Shown piece by piece: positions 55,625 through 63,952 of a DNA stretch of 64,000 bases. Numbering within the stretch: position 1 is the stretch's first letter; every line of letters begins with the position of its first letter. Below the pieces are notes generated by a model. That model saw only the letters and a program-made list of their open reading frames with translations. It was not told the DNA's origin and searched no databases. The position numbers were made by a program, and so were the translations under genes. Source of the DNA: Phaeobacter italicus (lineage in GTDB: Bacteria > Pseudomonadota > Alphaproteobacteria > Rhodobacterales > Rhodobacteraceae). The stretch is taken from positions 889,739-953,738 of the forward strand of contig NZ_CVRM01000011.1 in assembly GCF_001258055.1 (NCBI RefSeq). Reading direction: 5' to 3'.

Positions 55625-56739
55625 TCAGAATTTCCAGCGTGCCCCTGCAAAGATGGACGACCCATCAAGGTAGGTGGTGGTGGTATCCGCATAAGAGTAG
55701 TCGCGGTAAGAGATATACGCCTCGACGTTTTGCTGATCGAAGTTCTGCACCGCGGTGATGCCCCAGCTATCAGAGGAATCCCCGGCGCTCACCATGTCGG
55801 ACCCGTCATAGTAGTCGACCGCAACAGAGGTTGCGCCGACCGGGACGAGATTTGCCGAATAGCCCAGTTTCACATAGCCATAGTCGCCACCCGTGTCGCG
55901 ATCCCCTGCCGCTGCGGCAAAGGACAGGCCGGTGGGTTCATGCAGAACCGCAAAGGAGGCCACGACATCGCGGGTTTTGGTGCCCGGACCGTTTTCATTC
56001 CAGACCACACCCAGCGCACCGCGAACCGCAAAGTCGCCCAGGTCATCATTGCCGTAACGCACAGCGATATCATAGGCTTCGCGATCGGAGTTGTCGCTCA
56101 GGATGTCCTCGCCGTAAGAGGCGGAAATGGTGAAACCACTGACCTCCGGGCTGTCATAGCGGATGCGGCCCAGACGTCCGCCATCCAGGCTCGCAAATGC
56201 GTCGCCGATGGTGACATTGGACAGAACGCCCGCGCTGGTGCGGAACCGGAAACCACCCGCTGCATCGGCAACCGAGGAGGTCTGGACAACACCCGTGCCG
56301 GACAGGTCTTCTTCTGCCAGACCGTCAGAGGCCATCGCGCCCTGACCAAAGGAGAAGGTGCCATAGCGTGCGGTTTCATACTGCAGATCGATCTTGCGGA
56401 TCCGTGTGCGATCCCAGCTGATGTTCTGGGGGCGGCCGTTCTGGTCCACCCCATCAGACGAGCGCAAGCCAAGCGCGGTTTCAAAGTTGAAGCGCAGCGT
56501 GTTCTCGCCAAACGGCTGAACCAGCCAGAAGCCAATGCGGGAGTTGGACGACGCACTGTCCACCAGCGCGTCATAGCTCTCTACCCCGTCATCAAAGGAT
56601 TGATAGGCAGGTTGAACTGACCGTAAAAACGGAACGTCCCGCCAGAAGCATTTTCATAAGTGGGGCCCGCAAATGCAGGTGCGCCGAGACCGGCAACAAG
56701 GGCAGTGACCCCGATTTGAGTTACAAATTTGGTGTTCAT
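55625..56739 (-). pseudogene. outer membrane porin gene with a one-base frameshift
   Basis: The ATG at 56739 starts a 23-residue signal peptide (VTALVAGLGAPAFAG) and the mature start TYENASGGTFRFYGQFN, typical of alphaproteobacterial porins. The frame then shifts and meets a stop within 10 codons. Reading on in the frame one base away gives PAYQSFDDGVESYDALVDSA and an uninterrupted 313-codon porin barrel ending AGARWKF, with Phe as the last residue as needed for outer membrane insertion. Restoring one C in the AACCTGCC run (plus strand near 56610) joins both parts. Either the gene is inactivated or phase-variable, or the base is a sequencing error in this one. The intact protein would have about 371 residues. 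AGGAG precedes the ATG. Confidence 0.9.
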
Positions 56740-57238
56740 GAGGAGAAACTCCTATCGAGTTTTGGCCAGATCCCTCTCCATCCCTGAGGTTCTGACCTAC
56801 AGCCGCGGCTATCACGCCAGAATCCGGGGCTGTAGACTTGAAATATGTCGCGTCCTGCCCGTTGCCAGTGTTTGCCCGAAATTTCGCCACTTCGTGTTCG
56901 TGATTTGAGGCCCCGCGCGGGCGCAGGCGCCGTTGGAGAACGCAATCGACCTGACAGACCTGCGTTTCGGCCTGAAAAACACCCCCTCAGGCCGCCAAAA
57001 CCCGACTCACCCCCCGCTTGCAGACCTGCACAGCCACACAGCACCTGTGCCGCCTTGCACAGAGCCCAGCCGTGTAGGTGGCGGATCGTTGGTTGATGGG
57101 CACTTTCCCGCAATTATTCTGCAAATCTAGGCCCCAAGCGGCCGATTTCCAGCGGCTCCCGGGCCAAGCCCACGCGCCATCCACCAGTTGTTAAGGGCGA
57201 TCCGCTAGAGAGAAGTTTCCTCAAAACTGGAAACAAAA
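56740..57238. other. divergent region between porin and chemoreceptor genes
   Basis: About 500 bases. The porin leader contains AGGAG-TTT-CTCCT on the minus strand, which could fold over the ribosome binding site. I saw no gene or clear promoter elsewhere. Confidence 0.45.
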
Positions 57239-59452
57239 ATGACCTTAAAACTCTCCATCAAGACAGCGATCTTCGGGATCGTTATCTTAGCAACGGCGGT
57301 GATGGCTGCGCTGATCGGCATCTCTCGCTATACCGACATGCTGCGCGCCGAAATCGAGGCGGATGTCACCGCCATCGAAGACTTCTCGCGCCATCTGAGC
57401 TTTGTGGAAGCCGAATTTCAAAATGCCCGCCTCATCGAGATGAGCTTTCGCCTGCGGCCGAGCGATGAAAAACTCGCAGCACATGCCGCTGCCATGGCAA
57501 AGTTGAAAACCGATCTGGCCGCAGTTCAGGCAGAGGGGGCCGAACTGGCGAAAATGGGGCTCGATCAGGCAGAGCTGACGGCCTTTGCCGGGGCAATCGC
57601 TGCCTATGAGGAAGGGTTCGCTGCTGCGGTTGCCAGCCGCAAACAGCTTGGATTTGATGAAACGACCGGCCTGCAGGGGAACCTGCGCAGCTCTGTTCAG
57701 GGGATCGAAAAGGCGCTCGAGGGGAGCGAAGCGCTGGAGATGCAGGTCAAGATGCTGATGATGCGCCGCCATGAGAAAGATTTCATCATGCGTCGCACCG
57801 CGAAATATGTGGACCGGCTCAATGCACGTGTGGAGGAGTTTCGTGCATTTCCCGGATCTTACTACAAGAACATCTCGCAGCGTGCCCGCATCGGCAGCCT
57901 GCTGACAGCCTATCAGAACGCCTTTAACGCCTATGCCGAAGAGGTTGCCCGCAACGAGGTGCAATACGCCAATCTCGAAGAGATCGAAGCGACAACCATG
58001 CCGCTGCTGGCCGCCCTGGACGCCCAGAGCGAAGCGCGACTGAATGCGATCCACGCAGAGGCGAAGACCGCTATCGCAAAGGCCAATTCCAACGCCCAGC
58101 TGGCTGGTTCCGGCGGATTGGGGCTGTTCGTGGTTGTGGCCTTCCTGCTGGCCTTTGGCATCGCACGGCCCCTGCAAAGGGTGAACATCGTTCTGCAGAA
58201 GATCATGAAGGGAGATTTCTCTACCTCGGCGCCGAAATCCCGCCTAAAAGAGGTTCATGGCATCGCAACTGTGGTCGAAGAGCTGCGCGCCGACAATGAA
58301 GTCAAGGACCGTCTTACCCGCGAGATCGGCGAGGTCATTCAGGCCTGCGCGGATGGGGATTTCTCCAAACGCCTGCAGGTTGGCTCTGCCTCCGGCTCAT
58401 TTGCGGAGCTAGGGCGCGGTGTCAATTCCATCGGTGAGGCCGCAGAAACCGGGCTGGGCGATATCCGCCGCGTCCTGGAACAGCTGGCTGCCGGGGATCT
58501 GACCCATCGCATGGCTGAAGGTCAGCGTGGCGTTTTTGGCGAGATTGCACAGACTGTCGACAATCTGACCGACAATCTGCGCGCCATCGTCGGCCAGCTG
58601 TCGCAGTCCAGCACGGTGTTGAACTCCACCGCCGAAGAGATCGCGGCGGCGGCGGCGGATGCCTCCAAACGGGGGGAGATTTCGGCCGGATCACTGGAGG
58701 AAACTGCGGCGGCGCTGCAGACGCTGGATGACACTGTGCGCGGCACCGCAAGCGGTGCCTCTGCTGCCAAGGACATCGTACGCGAGGCCCATGCCAAGGC
58801 CCGCACAACGTCGGATCTGGCAGAGCAGACCGCACAGGCCATGCGACGGATCGAAGATTCCTCTGGCGCCATTGCCAAGATCACCGACCTGATCGAGGAT
58901 CTGGCGTTCCAGACCAACCTCCTTGCGCTGAATGCCGGGGTGGAAGCCGCACGTGCAGGTGAGGCGGGTCGTGGATTTGCAGTGGTCGCCAGCGAAGTTC
59001 GCGGCCTTGCCCAGCGATCAGCCGACGCCGTGCAGGAGATCAACACCCTGATCCAGGTCAGCGGCGACGAGGTTGCACAGGGCGTGCAGCTGGTTGGCAG
59101 AACCGGCGAAGCGCTGAACTCCATCCAGTCCTCTGTCGAGGAGGTGGTGGACAAGGTGAACGAAATCGCCGCCAACACCGTGGAGCAGTCGAACGGTCTG
59201 TCCGAAGTGAATGGCGCGATGGTCAGCCTGGATCAGAATGCGCAGAAAAACTCTGCCATGCTGGAGCAGACCGCCGCCGCAGGCCAGATGCTGCGCGACG
59301 AAGCCCGCACCTTGGTGGACGTGGTATCGGGCTTTACCTTGGAACGCCCGGCCGGAGCCGCTGCCTGGGAGACCGAGCAAAGCCACAGTGCACATGGCTG
59401 GTCCGATGACGCGGGCTGGGATGACCTGGCCGCCCTGCCCCGCAGCGCGTGA
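57239..59452 (+). CDS. methyl-accepting chemotaxis protein
   Basis: A 737-residue chemoreceptor. Membrane helices lie at about 10-28 and 292-310. The periplasmic part between them is helical and carries MLMMRRHEKDFIMRR near residue 173, a feature of helical bimodular (HBM) sensor domains. HAMP segments follow (about 310-470), then the signalling hairpin tip LIEDLAFQTNLLALNAGVEA with ARAGEAGRGFAVVASEVRGL. The HBM domains bind small organic acids in some species, but the ligand here is unknown. The C-terminus (DDLAALPRSA) has no CheR/CheB-binding pentapeptide. No other che genes are in the window. Confidence 0.95.
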   Translation: MTLKLSIKTAIFGIVILATAVMAALIGISRYTDMLRAEIEADVTAIEDFSRHLSFVEAEFQNARLIEMSFRLRPSDEKLAAHAAAMAKLKTDLAAVQAEGAELAKMGLDQAELTAFAGAIAAYEEGFAAAVASRKQLGFDETTGLQGNLRSSVQGIEKALEGSEALEMQVKMLMMRRHEKDFIMRRTAKYVDRLNARVEEFRAFPGSYYKNISQRARIGSLLTAYQNAFNAYAEEVARNEVQYANLEEIEATTMPLLAALDAQSEARLNAIHAEAKTAIAKANSNAQLAGSGGLGLFVVVAFLLAFGIARPLQRVNIVLQKIMKGDFSTSAPKSRLKEVHGIATVVEELRADNEVKDRLTREIGEVIQACADGDFSKRLQVGSASGSFAELGRGVNSIGEAAETGLGDIRRVLEQLAAGDLTHRMAEGQRGVFGEIAQTVDNLTDNLRAIVGQLSQSSTVLNSTAEEIAAAAADASKRGEISAGSLEETAAALQTLDDTVRGTASGASAAKDIVREAHAKARTTSDLAEQTAQAMRRIEDSSGAIAKITDLIEDLAFQTNLLALNAGVEAARAGEAGRGFAVVASEVRGLAQRSADAVQEINTLIQVSGDEVAQGVQLVGRTGEALNSIQSSVEEVVDKVNEIAANTVEQSNGLSEVNGAMVSLDQNAQKNSAMLEQTAAAGQMLRDEARTLVDVVSGFTLERPAGAAAWETEQSHSAHGWSDDAGWDDLAALPRSA

Positions 59453-59471
59453 CCTGTCGCACATCCTGATT

Positions 59472-59516
59472 TGGCCGGTGAAATTCTGCCTGGTGAAATC
59501 CTGGCCGGTGAAATCC
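59472..59516. repeat. three 15-base tandem repeats
   Basis: TGGCCGGTGAAATTC, TGCCTGGTGAAATCC and TGGCCGGTGAAATCC stand head to tail. Confidence 0.85.
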
Positions 59517-59570
59517 GGTGTGTGACACTGACTCGTGAAAGATCTGCATGAGCCTCGGCTCTGCCGCCGC

Positions 59571-59602
59571 AAAGCCTGCGCTGTCCCCCAGCGCAGGCTT
59601 TC
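59571..59602 (+). terminator. terminator of the chemoreceptor gene
   Basis: AAAGCCTGCGCTG pairs perfectly with CAGCGCAGGCTTT around TCCCC. The T-run is short. Confidence 0.75.
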
Positions 59603-59707
59603 GCCGGTTATCCACAGAAAACACGCATTGGACGTGTTGCCAGCACTATGACAACTGATAAGCGTGCCCTATAGTCCTCGTATCCCGATACTTCCGGGGC
59701 GGGATTG

Positions 59708-59752
59708 GAGCGGCCTGCGCCCATTCTGGGAGGTTTTACCCGCAGGCCGCTC
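59708..59752. repeat. 12-base perfect inverted repeat
   Basis: GAGCGGCCTGCG and CGCAGGCCGCTC flank a 21-base loop. No T-run follows on either strand. It lies 160 bases past the last gene of the zinc cluster. Confidence 0.7.
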
Positions 59753-59913
59753 GACATCTTCGTGCATTTCTGTCACGGCCAAAGGGATCATCAGCGGCGC
59801 TGTCGCACACAGCGATGCGAGCCCCCCTCCTGTCCTGACAGCCGACCCTGTAAGCCCAGCCTGTGAGCCCACAGCCGGCCCGACCCTTCATGCCCCCCCT
59901 GAAAGCGCGGCGA

Positions 59914-60444
59914 TCAGAACTGATAGGGCACGATCTCATCTGCGGAGAGCGCATAGCCCACATCGGCCAGCTGCGTGGACAGGGACGAGACGCCGAACAT
60001 GCCGGTGACATAGACTGGTTCAAACAGCCCGGCGGATTCATAGGGATCTTGGGTGGTCACGAACACCAGCTGATTGGCAGGTGGTGGCGGAACATGCACA
60101 CAGGCGCCAACAAATGGAACCAGTAGAAACGCAGTGACGCCGCTGCCTTTGTATTCCAGCGGAACGATATAGCCGGGCAGACGCACAGTTTGACCGTTCC
60201 AGTCCGTGCGCACGCCGGTCGACGCAGGCTGCTGACTGACGCGGGAGGCCTCTTCATGCTGCAGCACGCCGCGCAGGACCTTGGGCAAACTGTCCACTGC
60301 ATCCGGGCGCAGATCCTCCCAATTCAGGTCGATCACGTCATCCGCCATCGCCGGGCCTGCCAACATCGGGCTGGTCAACAGGAAAGGGCCTGCCAAAAGC
60401 CCCGTCAAAACAGATCGGCGATCAAGCGGTGTGCGGCTTACCAT
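59914..60444 (-). CDS. DUF3299 exported protein, second copy
   Basis: A 176-residue protein with an RR-containing, Tat-like signal (TPLDRRSVLTGLLAGPFLL). The DUF3299 core includes VRLPGYIVPLEY, LVPFVGACVHVPPPPANQ and GYALSADEIVPY. In Vibrio cholerae DUF3299 proteins (ZrgD/ZrgE) belong to the zinc-uptake-linked Zrg locus. Its ATG overlaps the stop of the first DUF3299 gene by 7 bases. The single Cys in GAC, close to His and the Pro run, is shared by both copies and could bind metal. It is the last gene of the cluster. Confidence 0.9.
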   Translation of the reverse strand: MVSRTPLDRRSVLTGLLAGPFLLTSPMLAGPAMADDVIDLNWEDLRPDAVDSLPKVLRGVLQHEEASRVSQQPASTGVRTDWNGQTVRLPGYIVPLEYKGSGVTAFLLVPFVGACVHVPPPPANQLVFVTTQDPYESAGLFEPVYVTGMFGVSSLSTQLADVGYALSADEIVPYQF

Positions 60445-60953
60445 TCGTAGATTTCCATCTCCTCTGCGGTGATGGCATATCCTGTTTCCCCCAGCCATGT
60501 CGACTGCAACTGAGTGTGCATGACCCCCGTGACCCAGACCGGATCCCACAGCTCATCCCCCGGCCAAGGGGTTTGCGTGCTGACCATGACCAGCTGGTTT
60601 GCGGGCGGTGGCGGCGTATGAATGCAGGCGCCGACATAAGGCACAAGCATGAATTCCCGCACCCCATCCGCGGCGACGTTGAAGAGGATGATGAAGCCGG
60701 GCATCCGGATGCGCGCGCCATCCAGCGTCTCGTTCAGCTTGGTGGCGTTTTCGTCATAGACGGGAAACCAGGTGTCTGCGGCCTCATCCATCTCGCCTTC
60801 ACCGATGATTTCCGAATAGGGCACGCCCGGCGGGATCAGATCGTCCCAGGTGATTTCGCGCGCAGCGCTCGCCCAGCCCTTTGCGGGGATCGTCGACACG
60901 GCCCCGATCAAACCCAGCGCCGAGCGGCGTGTCAGGGGCCTGTTGTTGGTCAT
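60438..60953 (-). CDS. DUF3299 exported protein, first copy
   Basis: A 171-residue paralogue of the next gene. It has a Tat-like signal (NRPLTRRSALGLIGAVSTIP) ending near WASA and the core RIRMPGFIILFN, MLVPYVGACIHTPPPPANQ and GYAITAEEMEIYEW. A strong AGGAG lies 7 bases before the ATG at 60953. It follows the permease gene after 80 bases and is coupled to the second DUF3299 gene. Confidence 0.9.
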   Translation of the reverse strand: MTNNRPLTRRSALGLIGAVSTIPAKGWASAAREITWDDLIPPGVPYSEIIGEGEMDEAADTWFPVYDENATKLNETLDGARIRMPGFIILFNVAADGVREFMLVPYVGACIHTPPPPANQLVMVSTQTPWPGDELWDPVWVTGVMHTQLQSTWLGETGYAITAEEMEIYEW

Positions 60954-61033
60954 TTGGCGGCTCCTTTGTCTTTGTGATCGTGTTTCTGGGTCGAATGCAA
61001 ATTGCGCTGCGGGGCCTGCAAACATCGGGCGTG

Positions 61034-62284
61034 TCATGTCCTGACCATCATACCATCGGCCAGCGACAGCCGATACGCCCGGATCGCAGGCAGCGTGCTC
61101 ACAATTGCGCCAGCACAGACCACCGCCCCCATCACCCAGAGTTCGCGCAGTGTCGGTGCCTCGATCGGCAGCCACAAGCCAAAAGCACTATCGACCATCG
61201 GTTGGGCGACAATCAGCCCGGCATAAAGCAGCCCAAGGCCAACCCCTGCGCCGCAAGCGGCCATAAGAACAGCCTCCAGCACCAAAAGAGCAAGGATAAC
61301 CGCAGGCCGCGCCCCCATCGCCCGAAAGATCGCCATTTCGCGACGGCGTTCGTTCAGGCTTGAGAAAATCGTCGCCATCATCCCGATGAGCGCTGTCACC
61401 ACCACCATCGCCGACACCGCCAGCAGGGCCGTTTCGGCAATGCCGACAATGCCCCACAGCTCTTGCAGGGCAACCCCCGGCAGGATCGCAAGCAGCGGCT
61501 CTTGGGGGTAGTCATTGATGGCGCGCTGCAACGCAAAAGTGCGCAGCGGGCTTTCAACGCCCAAAAGAACCGCCGTCACCGCCTTGGGCTGGAGGTCCAT
61601 GCCGCGTAGAACCTCGGCCGACGTGGTTTGTCCGGGGATCTTGGCGCCGCTGCGCCAGTCGACGTGAATGGCCTCGATGGCTTCGAGGCTGACAATGACA
61701 GTGCGATCAACCGGCGTACCGGTCTTTTCAAGAATGCCTGCGACCCGAAACGGCTGATCCTTATGTTCTGCGAAGGATGCAAGCCCATGGGCCACGACGA
61801 TCGGATCCCCCAGACGATAGCCTAGCGTCGCGGCCACATCCGCCCCGATCACCGTATCAAAAAGATCAGTCATCACGGCGCCATCGCGCAGGGCGAGCGC
61901 ACGACCCTGCCGGTATCTGTAATGGTCAAAGAAGCCCGTGGTGGTGCCCATCACGCGAAACTGCCGGTGGCTGTCACCCAGCGAGATCGGGACGCTCCAT
62001 TTCACCTCTGGTCGCGCTGCGATGTCCTGATAGCTCTCCCAGGTGATGTTGTTGGTGGCATTGCCGATCCGAAACACCGAATACAGCAACAGCTGCACCG
62101 CTCCCGATCTGGCGCCCACGATCAGATCGGTGCCAGAGATCGTGTCCGCAAAGCTCGCCTTGGCGCCAGTTCGGACCTTTTCCACACCCAGAAACAGCGC
62201 CACCGACAGGGCAATGGCAAGGATGGTCATGCCCACCGTCAGGGCGCGGGCAAAAAGCGACGCAATTGCAAGACGCAGGATCAT
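61034..62284 (-). CDS. FtsX-like ABC transporter permease (ZrgC-like)
   Basis: A 416-residue permease of the MacB/FtsX type. One N-terminal helix at about 15-35 is followed by a large extracytoplasmic domain and three C-terminal helices near 288-310, 330-360 and 378-400. The coupling segment SSLNERRREMAIFRAMGARP is typical. The start overlaps the ATPase stop as ATGA. Position between the ATPase and DUF3299 genes, in a unit with a Zur box, marks it as the ZrgC-like member. Confidence 0.93.
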   Translation of the reverse strand: MILRLAIASLFARALTVGMTILAIALSVALFLGVEKVRTGAKASFADTISGTDLIVGARSGAVQLLLYSVFRIGNATNNITWESYQDIAARPEVKWSVPISLGDSHRQFRVMGTTTGFFDHYRYRQGRALALRDGAVMTDLFDTVIGADVAATLGYRLGDPIVVAHGLASFAEHKDQPFRVAGILEKTGTPVDRTVIVSLEAIEAIHVDWRSGAKIPGQTTSAEVLRGMDLQPKAVTAVLLGVESPLRTFALQRAINDYPQEPLLAILPGVALQELWGIVGIAETALLAVSAMVVVTALIGMMATIFSSLNERRREMAIFRAMGARPAVILALLVLEAVLMAACGAGVGLGLLYAGLIVAQPMVDSAFGLWLPIEAPTLRELWVMGAVVCAGAIVSTLPAIRAYRLSLADGMMVRT

Positions 62285-62976
62285 GCGCCCCCCCTTTTGC
62301 TGTGGGCGATATCCTCCATTTGCAGCACACGGTCAAACCGCGCGGCCAGCCTGGGATCGTGGCTGACCATCAACAACGCGCTGCCACAGGCGCGGGCCTG
62401 TTCAAACAAAAGATCAAGAAACGCGGCCTGAGTTCCGGCATCCAAGGCCGATGTCGGCTCATCCGCGACCAGCAGCGGCGGCTCTCCAATCAGCGCGCGC
62501 GCCACCGCAACACGCTGTTGCTGCCCCACGCTGAGCGTCCCTGCACGGGCGGACAAAACCGCCTCTGGAAGGCCAAGCGCCCGACACAACATCAAGGCCC
62601 TGGCCCGCCCGTCTCCTGCCCGCCGCCGTCGATCTGGGGCAAAGCGCAGTGGCAACAGGATATTGTCAGCCACAGTGCCAAAAGGCAGCAGGTTGAACTG
62701 CTGAAAGATCACACCGATTTGCTCGGCCCTGAACCGGTCGCGCTGGCCACCGGACAGATCGGCCAAATCCGTGCCCGCCACGCGGACCGTGCCGCGGGTG
62801 GCGAGAAGTGTGCCGCAGATCAGCGGCAACAGGGTTGATTTGCCAGAGCCGCTCTCTCCCAGCAGGAGGACCGTTTCGCCAGGCAGCAGTTGGAACCCGG
62901 GCACCTGCAGGGCAAATCCCGCGCGGCCCGGCCATTGAAACTCCAGCCCCTCTAGCGCCAGTACCGGTGCCGCCAT
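62281..62976 (-). CDS. ABC transporter ATP-binding protein (ZrgB-like)
   Basis: A 231-residue ATPase of the MacB/LolD class. Walker A is LGESGSGKST, the Q-loop is FQQFNLLPFG, the signature is LSVGQQQRVAVARAL and Walker B is LLVADEPTSALD. It should power the FtsX-like permease encoded next, with which it overlaps by 4 bases. It lies 26 bases after the His-rich DUF2796 gene. Confidence 0.95.
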   Translation of the reverse strand: MAAPVLALEGLEFQWPGRAGFALQVPGFQLLPGETVLLLGESGSGKSTLLPLICGTLLATRGTVRVAGTDLADLSGGQRDRFRAEQIGVIFQQFNLLPFGTVADNILLPLRFAPDRRRRAGDGRARALMLCRALGLPEAVLSARAGTLSVGQQQRVAVARALIGEPPLLVADEPTSALDAGTQAAFLDLLFEQARACGSALLMVSHDPRLAARFDRVLQMEDIAHSKRGGA

Positions 62977-63002
62977 GTCCGCAGATCCCCCGTCTGAGGC
63001 CC

Positions 63003-63734
63003 TCAGAACAGGCCATCCAACTGCACTTGCGGGGTGTCCCGCATCACCTCGAACGCCTGCGCGCCAGAGCGCGTGATGACCTGCAGCTCCAACTCGCGTG
63101 CGTTTTCAAAGGCAGTGAAATACGGGAACGCAAGAGAGGTCAATCCTGTCGGGTTCGTGCATGTCCACCTGTAGGCCGCATGGAATTCGGTATGCCCACC
63201 GGCCGTGTCATGATGCTCAGCATGGTGCGCCTCGTCGTGGTCTGCGTGGGCCGCTTCGCCGTGGTCAACGTGTTCATGGCTGTCATGGTCATGTGCGGCG
63301 TGGTCGTGGCTGTCATGTTCATGGTCGTCGTGCCCTTCGCTGGCGTTGTCGTGGCTGGCGTGGTCGTGGTTGGCGTGGTCGTGGTCGTCGTGGGCGGCAT
63401 GTTCATCGCTCGCCGCCTCGGTGTCGCCAAGCAGATGGGCCACGGCCTCATCCATGCGGCATGCTGCGGCCGCTGGCAGGGCAATCAGATTGGCAGGATC
63501 CGCCAGCACAGCAAGCGCACGCTCAACAGTGGCGCGATCCGCCTCCGCCGTTGCGGCATGTTCAAATCCGACGATATCAGCACCGGGCACATTCAATTCA
63601 ATCGCCAGAACATCGCCATCAATCGCCATATTCAGCAGGCCAACCCCATGTTCGTGGGTCCCCAGCTGTCGGCTCTCCTCTGCCAATGCCGGGGCTGCTG
63701 CCAGAAGCGCGATAAGAGAAAATGTGGTTTTCAT
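63003..63734 (-). CDS. DUF2796 His-rich periplasmic zinc-binding protein (ZrgA-like)
   Basis: A 243-residue protein with a signal peptide (1-18, SLIALLAAAPALAEE) and the opening QLGTHEHGVGLLNMAIDG of the DUF2796/ZrgA family. Residues about 113-180 are a His/Asp-rich tract of HDDHDH-type units, clearly a metal-binding stretch. The C-terminal part (FPYFTAFENARELELQVIT) matches the family. It should capture zinc in the periplasm for the ABC system encoded downstream. AGGA precedes the ATG. A strong Zur-box match lies 74 bases upstream. Confidence 0.93.
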   Translation of the reverse strand: MKTTFSLIALLAAAPALAEESRQLGTHEHGVGLLNMAIDGDVLAIELNVPGADIVGFEHAATAEADRATVERALAVLADPANLIALPAAAACRMDEAVAHLLGDTEAASDEHAAHDDHDHANHDHASHDNASEGHDDHEHDSHDHAAHDHDSHEHVDHGEAAHADHDEAHHAEHHDTAGGHTEFHAAYRWTCTNPTGLTSLAFPYFTAFENARELELQVITRSGAQAFEVMRDTPQVQLDGLF

Positions 63735-63952
63735 CAGTCAAATCCTGCAAGGGCCAGAGAAAGGGGCAAGGACGCGTTATACAGCCACCCGCCCCGCACT
63801 GTGATATGTTATAAGATAACGCACGACAACCCCACCGCATGAGAAACCGACAACACTGGCCTAGATCCGCCACCCCGCTGCATGAGCCCCCCTTGCTTAC
63901 GCAAATGTGACAGAGATGCCCCCAACCAACAGCGCAAGGGCCTTTTGTTGAT
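63735..63952. other. upstream region of the zinc cluster
   Basis: About 220 bases with the Zur box and no supported gene. Confidence 0.5.
63808..63820. promoter_or_regulatory. Zur box upstream of the zinc cluster
   Basis: GTTATAAGATAAC within ATGTTATAAGATAACGC. This is the core palindrome of proteobacterial Zur sites (ATGTTATA-N-TATAACAT), with 5-base perfect arms. It lies 74 bases ahead of the ZrgA-like gene, where zinc-dependent repression would act. Confidence 0.75.

Larger units (their letters stand above)
59453..59913. other. intergenic with tandem repeats and a long stem-loop
   Basis: About 460 bases between convergent units. It contains three exact-period 15-base repeats (59472-59516), the chemoreceptor terminator (59571-59602) and a 12-base perfect inverted repeat (59708-59752). 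No gene is supported. Confidence 0.55.
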
